In this document: positions 61,101 through 64,000 of the stretch, piece after piece
How the letters are laid out: the number at the start of each line of letters is the position of its first letter
Numbering within the stretch: position 1 is the stretch's first letter
NCBI GenBank assembly: GCA_028641055.1
Contig: CM054057.1
Span: forward strand, 402,060,814-402,124,813
Direction: 5' to 3'
Length of the DNA: 64,000 nt
Source: Alopecurus myosuroides
Taxonomy: Eukaryota > Streptophyta > Magnoliopsida > Poales > Poaceae
Translations under genes and position numbers: made by a program
Notes under the pieces: generated by a model
What the model saw: only the letters and a program-made list of their open reading frames with translations
The model's database searches: none
Told to the model about the DNA's origin: nothing

Positions 61101-64000
61101 CAAGTGAGAATTTTATTTCTTATCATAAGATACTAGTATGTTAGATATGATACATTTGTTAGCATAATATTCCTTAGGAGTATCATGTTAAGAAATGATT
61201 CACTGTTGAGTGCTAAATTAAATTATTTGCAAATGAAATAAATTCCTTTTGATTGATAGATTGTTTGTGAATGATCTTTAATTAAATTGAGTGTTTGGAT
61301 TTTTGGGAAGGTTTAGATTACTTTTCATTGAGTTCATAGCTACTGGTTGTGTAAGTTATACCTTGCTTGCTTGCTAGTAATTGATTAAAGAAAACAGAAA
61401 TTGCTAGAATTAATTTATGCATGCTTAATAGTTGTTTCATGAAATTATTTTTGAAGTTTGTGCTTACTAGCATGAGTAATATTTTTGTACTGTTATTAGG
61501 TACATTTATGATCATGACTTTCTTGTTTATATTTAAGCATCATGGTAGCATTGTTTGCTTCTCTAGTGATGAACTAGTGTCACCACTAGAATTTGTGGTT
61601 TGCTCTAGTATTGTCATTTTTATTTTATAAGTGTATGAGTTTATTATAGCATGTTTAGGAAGTTATTACTAATGTTATGATGACATGAATTATTTAGTTG
61701 CAGGTGCTATAGTTGTAGATTATAGGTACTCCTTATAGCATGCTTGTGTAGATTTTTCCATACTAGTGTGTTAGTAGTGCATTCCTGTTTTTATGCTTTT
61801 GATAGGAGTATTTTCTGGAGTGATGATTGTGTTTTAGATTATTTTTTTATGAATTGTTATCTTTGTTTTTAGCTACTGGTTGGTTGATAAATTTTCATGA
61901 TTGATGTATTCCATAACTTCAAGTAAACATTAATGTAGTAAATAAATAGTATATTCATCTGTGGTGTGTTTACCTGCTGTTTGGAAATTGTCTGAGTGTG
62001 TACCTTAGCATGAGTGTAATACTTGTGTTATTTGTTGTGCTAGTGTTGTTGTGGTGTTTAGGAGTATCTGGTGAACTAAACATCCAAATTAATCATAAAC
62101 TTATTAAGTGACAATTGCTTGTGTGTTGCTAATACCCACTGCCATGGGTATTGTTCTGTCTGTTTGTTTTTACCTTAGTAACCTAACCCTTTGCACCCAC
62201 AAGCTATATTTTTAGCTTCTTAGATATATTATTATGAGAGTGGTACACCACTCCATATGTGGTATGTAAGATGTGGGATATGGTTTCCTAAACCATATGT
62301 TTGTCTGACGATAGTTTTGTACCCTGAGAGTTATGTGAGGCAGTTTTCTCGATAACGTTTGTGAGTTTGCGCTATTGTACTTTTGCTTGCTGTATGTGTT
62401 GTTTAGCTTAGTTGTTTGGTCTTTAGACCTGAGAGTGTGTCTTTTATTCTTTTACGACGCTAGAAAACGAAGACGAAGAAGAAGAAGAAGAAGAAGAAGA
62501 AGAAGAAGCAGTTGTGGAGCTGTGCGTCAAGTTCAAGTTACTTCAAGGCCAGGGACATTAAGAGATTTAAGGCAAGCCATCCTGATGCTTGCTGCTATAA
62601 TACACTTATCATTATCTATCATGCATGTTTTACTTCTGAAAAGTTTTACAAAAACTTTGGTTTCCAAAAACTATTTTTGAGTGAATTCTACTACTATTAT
62701 ATTTATACTATGCCATTAGTTGATACTTGGTGTTACCAAGCCCATAAACCACCATATGGTATTTATTACCATCACAAATATTAGTCCCTAAGTGGACACC
62801 TTAAAATTGTGTTTTTACAAAACAAAGGCTTTATGGAAAACCCGGAGAAAAGGCGGATCCTTATTCTCCGGAGGAATGTGGAAGTGGTCATTTTGGGGAA
62901 AATGGTGTTTTCAAAAAATGACACATAACCTAGTCTTCGCCGGACAAACTTTACCGTACTGCCACCCTACCCCAACATGGGCACGGGGCTCAACTGGAAG
63001 TTTGTTCTTGTTAGTGTGTGTTCTATCTCAATTGCTATAAGGGACGTCGTACCCTCGAACCGAATGTCGTCAAAACTCCCAATGTTGAGACATAAAAAGT
63101 GTGGGATTAAGTTACCCCCCCCCCCCGGTCGCATCAGTTGGGGAATCCTGGCTGGCGGGGAATAGCTCGGTGCCGGGGATGACGGTAAAACTCAACTTAG
63201 AGATAGACACATTCTAGCTTGAACATAGTGGAAGGTTATGATCAGTTATCTGATGTTCTACATACTGTTGTTACAGTTCGTGGTTGTTCACGGCAGGTGT
63301 ATTGTATCTGGTGGATGTGTACACCTCTGCAGAGTACAACTTTTCGAAGAAGCCGCGTCCTCGGATATGGACAATTGAATGGCCATGTAGCTAGCATTGT
63401 GTCCATGTTTTCAAAAAGATGTTTTCAAAAAGGTGTTGAAATCGGGAAGTTCGGAAAGGAATGAAATCTTGTACCGTGGAGGTACCGATGATGGAAAGCC
63501 AGAAGTTGTTTTACAAAAAGTTTTGCAAAGAAAATCTTTCTTCTCTAAGCAAACATCTGGAAACTGATTCCAAGAAGTTTTGCAAAGAGAAAATTTTCTT
63601 TTAACAAAGATTTACAAAACCTCTTGTACATGTGATATCTACAAGATAAAGAAAAACTATATTATTTTCTTCTGAAGTATCTTCTTCAAGGAAGATACAG
63701 ATTAACCTGACTGCAACTGTGGTGTCATCCTATATGAACACCATTGATAGTGAACCCTATTTATAGCCTACCTATTACACCATATAAGCATACTTGCATT
63801 TGGTAAGTTACATGATGGATGTCTTGCGGAGTACATTGAAATGTACTCATATTGTCTTCGTCCCTGGTATCAACTTGCCAGATTTTGAGAAGGAGTCTCA
63901 GAAGAAGATCAACGAAGAGGAGTACGGAGTTGATGGCTTTGCGAACTAGGATCGTCTCTGGGTCAGCAGCATGTAGGTTAAGGCATGACTTGGGCTCTAC
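58190..64000 (+). repeat. Long LTR copy III, runs off the window
   Basis: It begins TGTCACACCCCAGTTTTTGG inside gag and is collinear with copy II: the AGGGCCAACAAA block, a GC-rich block (59360-59960), T-rich DNA to 62450, then the GAA repeat, CCTAGTCTTCGCCGGACAA (62928), CCGCGTCCTCGGATATGG (63353) and GCGAACTAGGATCGTCTC (63940). The candidate 5-bp duplication at the left is AAACT (58185-58189). Whether it is a 5' LTR or a solo LTR cannot be seen. Frames in the GC-rich block have no family signature. Confidence 0.7.
62474..62508 (+). repeat. (GAA)n microsatellite
   Basis: About eleven GAA units follow ACGCTAGAAAACGAAGAC. The same place in copy I (42512) has a shorter interrupted GAAGAAGAAT run, so the array expanded or contracted between copies. 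Confidence 0.8.

Overview
This window looks like intergenic, transposon-rich chromatin from a large grass genome. A Triticeae species (wheat, Aegilops, barley or rye type) fits best. The evidence is nested LTR retrotransposons of the TGATACGTC... type with a tRNA-Asp primer site (TGGCGCCGTTGCCGGGGA and variants), very long TGTAAC-type LTRs, two Helitrons, and plant gene families with GT-AG introns (FAR1/MULE, Ulp1-like, RPA32-like, PF04195 'putative gypsy type transposon'). There are no bacterial features and no rRNA. Species assignment is inference from remembered repeat families, not from a search.

Layout. Positions 1-4526 are the 3' part of a Tat/Retand-like Gypsy element. An antisense multi-exon PF04195 gene, broken by one in-frame TGA, lies upstream of a polypurine tract and a 476-bp 3' LTR. 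Positions 4527-6371 hold nothing I can name. Positions 6372-22312 carry five gene models packed together: an RPA32-like gene (-), a small membrane protein (+), a Ulp1/C48-like protease gene (-) split by a 4.7-kb solo LTR with a perfect TGGAA target duplication, a FAR1-type MULE transposase with a C-terminal zinc knuckle (-), and an intact two-exon 163-aa protein (-). I suspect these belong to one large, decaying Mutator-like element, but I could not find its terminal repeats. Positions 23299-26455 hold a second, more decayed PF04195 gene of the same kind.

Positions 26456-29933 contain two related LTRs in inverted orientation around a 476-bp spacer. Positions 29934-35851 are a non-coding Athila-like LTR element whose 3' LTR is cut short. 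From 35852 to the right edge the window is built from three copies of a very long LTR (copy I 35852-46415, 5' truncated and hosting two Helitrons; copy II 48824-55287; copy III 58190 to the edge). Between them lie an Athila-like spacer fragment (46416-48192), a Gypsy pol C-terminal tail (48195-48575), and an Athila-like element (LTR 55298-56883, duplicated primer site, frameshifted gag) into which copy III inserted.

Order of events, from the nesting: the Ulp1-like gene existed before the solo LTR; the PF04195 element at 23-26 kb existed before the LTR at 26456; long LTR copy I existed before both Helitrons; copy II existed before the Athila-like element at 55298, which existed before copy III. 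Most coding models carry stops that single C-to-T or G-to-A changes explain, consistent with methylated, silenced repeats. The two uninterrupted frames (129 aa and 163 aa) in the five-gene block, and the full set of catalytic positions in the FAR1 model, are the most interesting exceptions.
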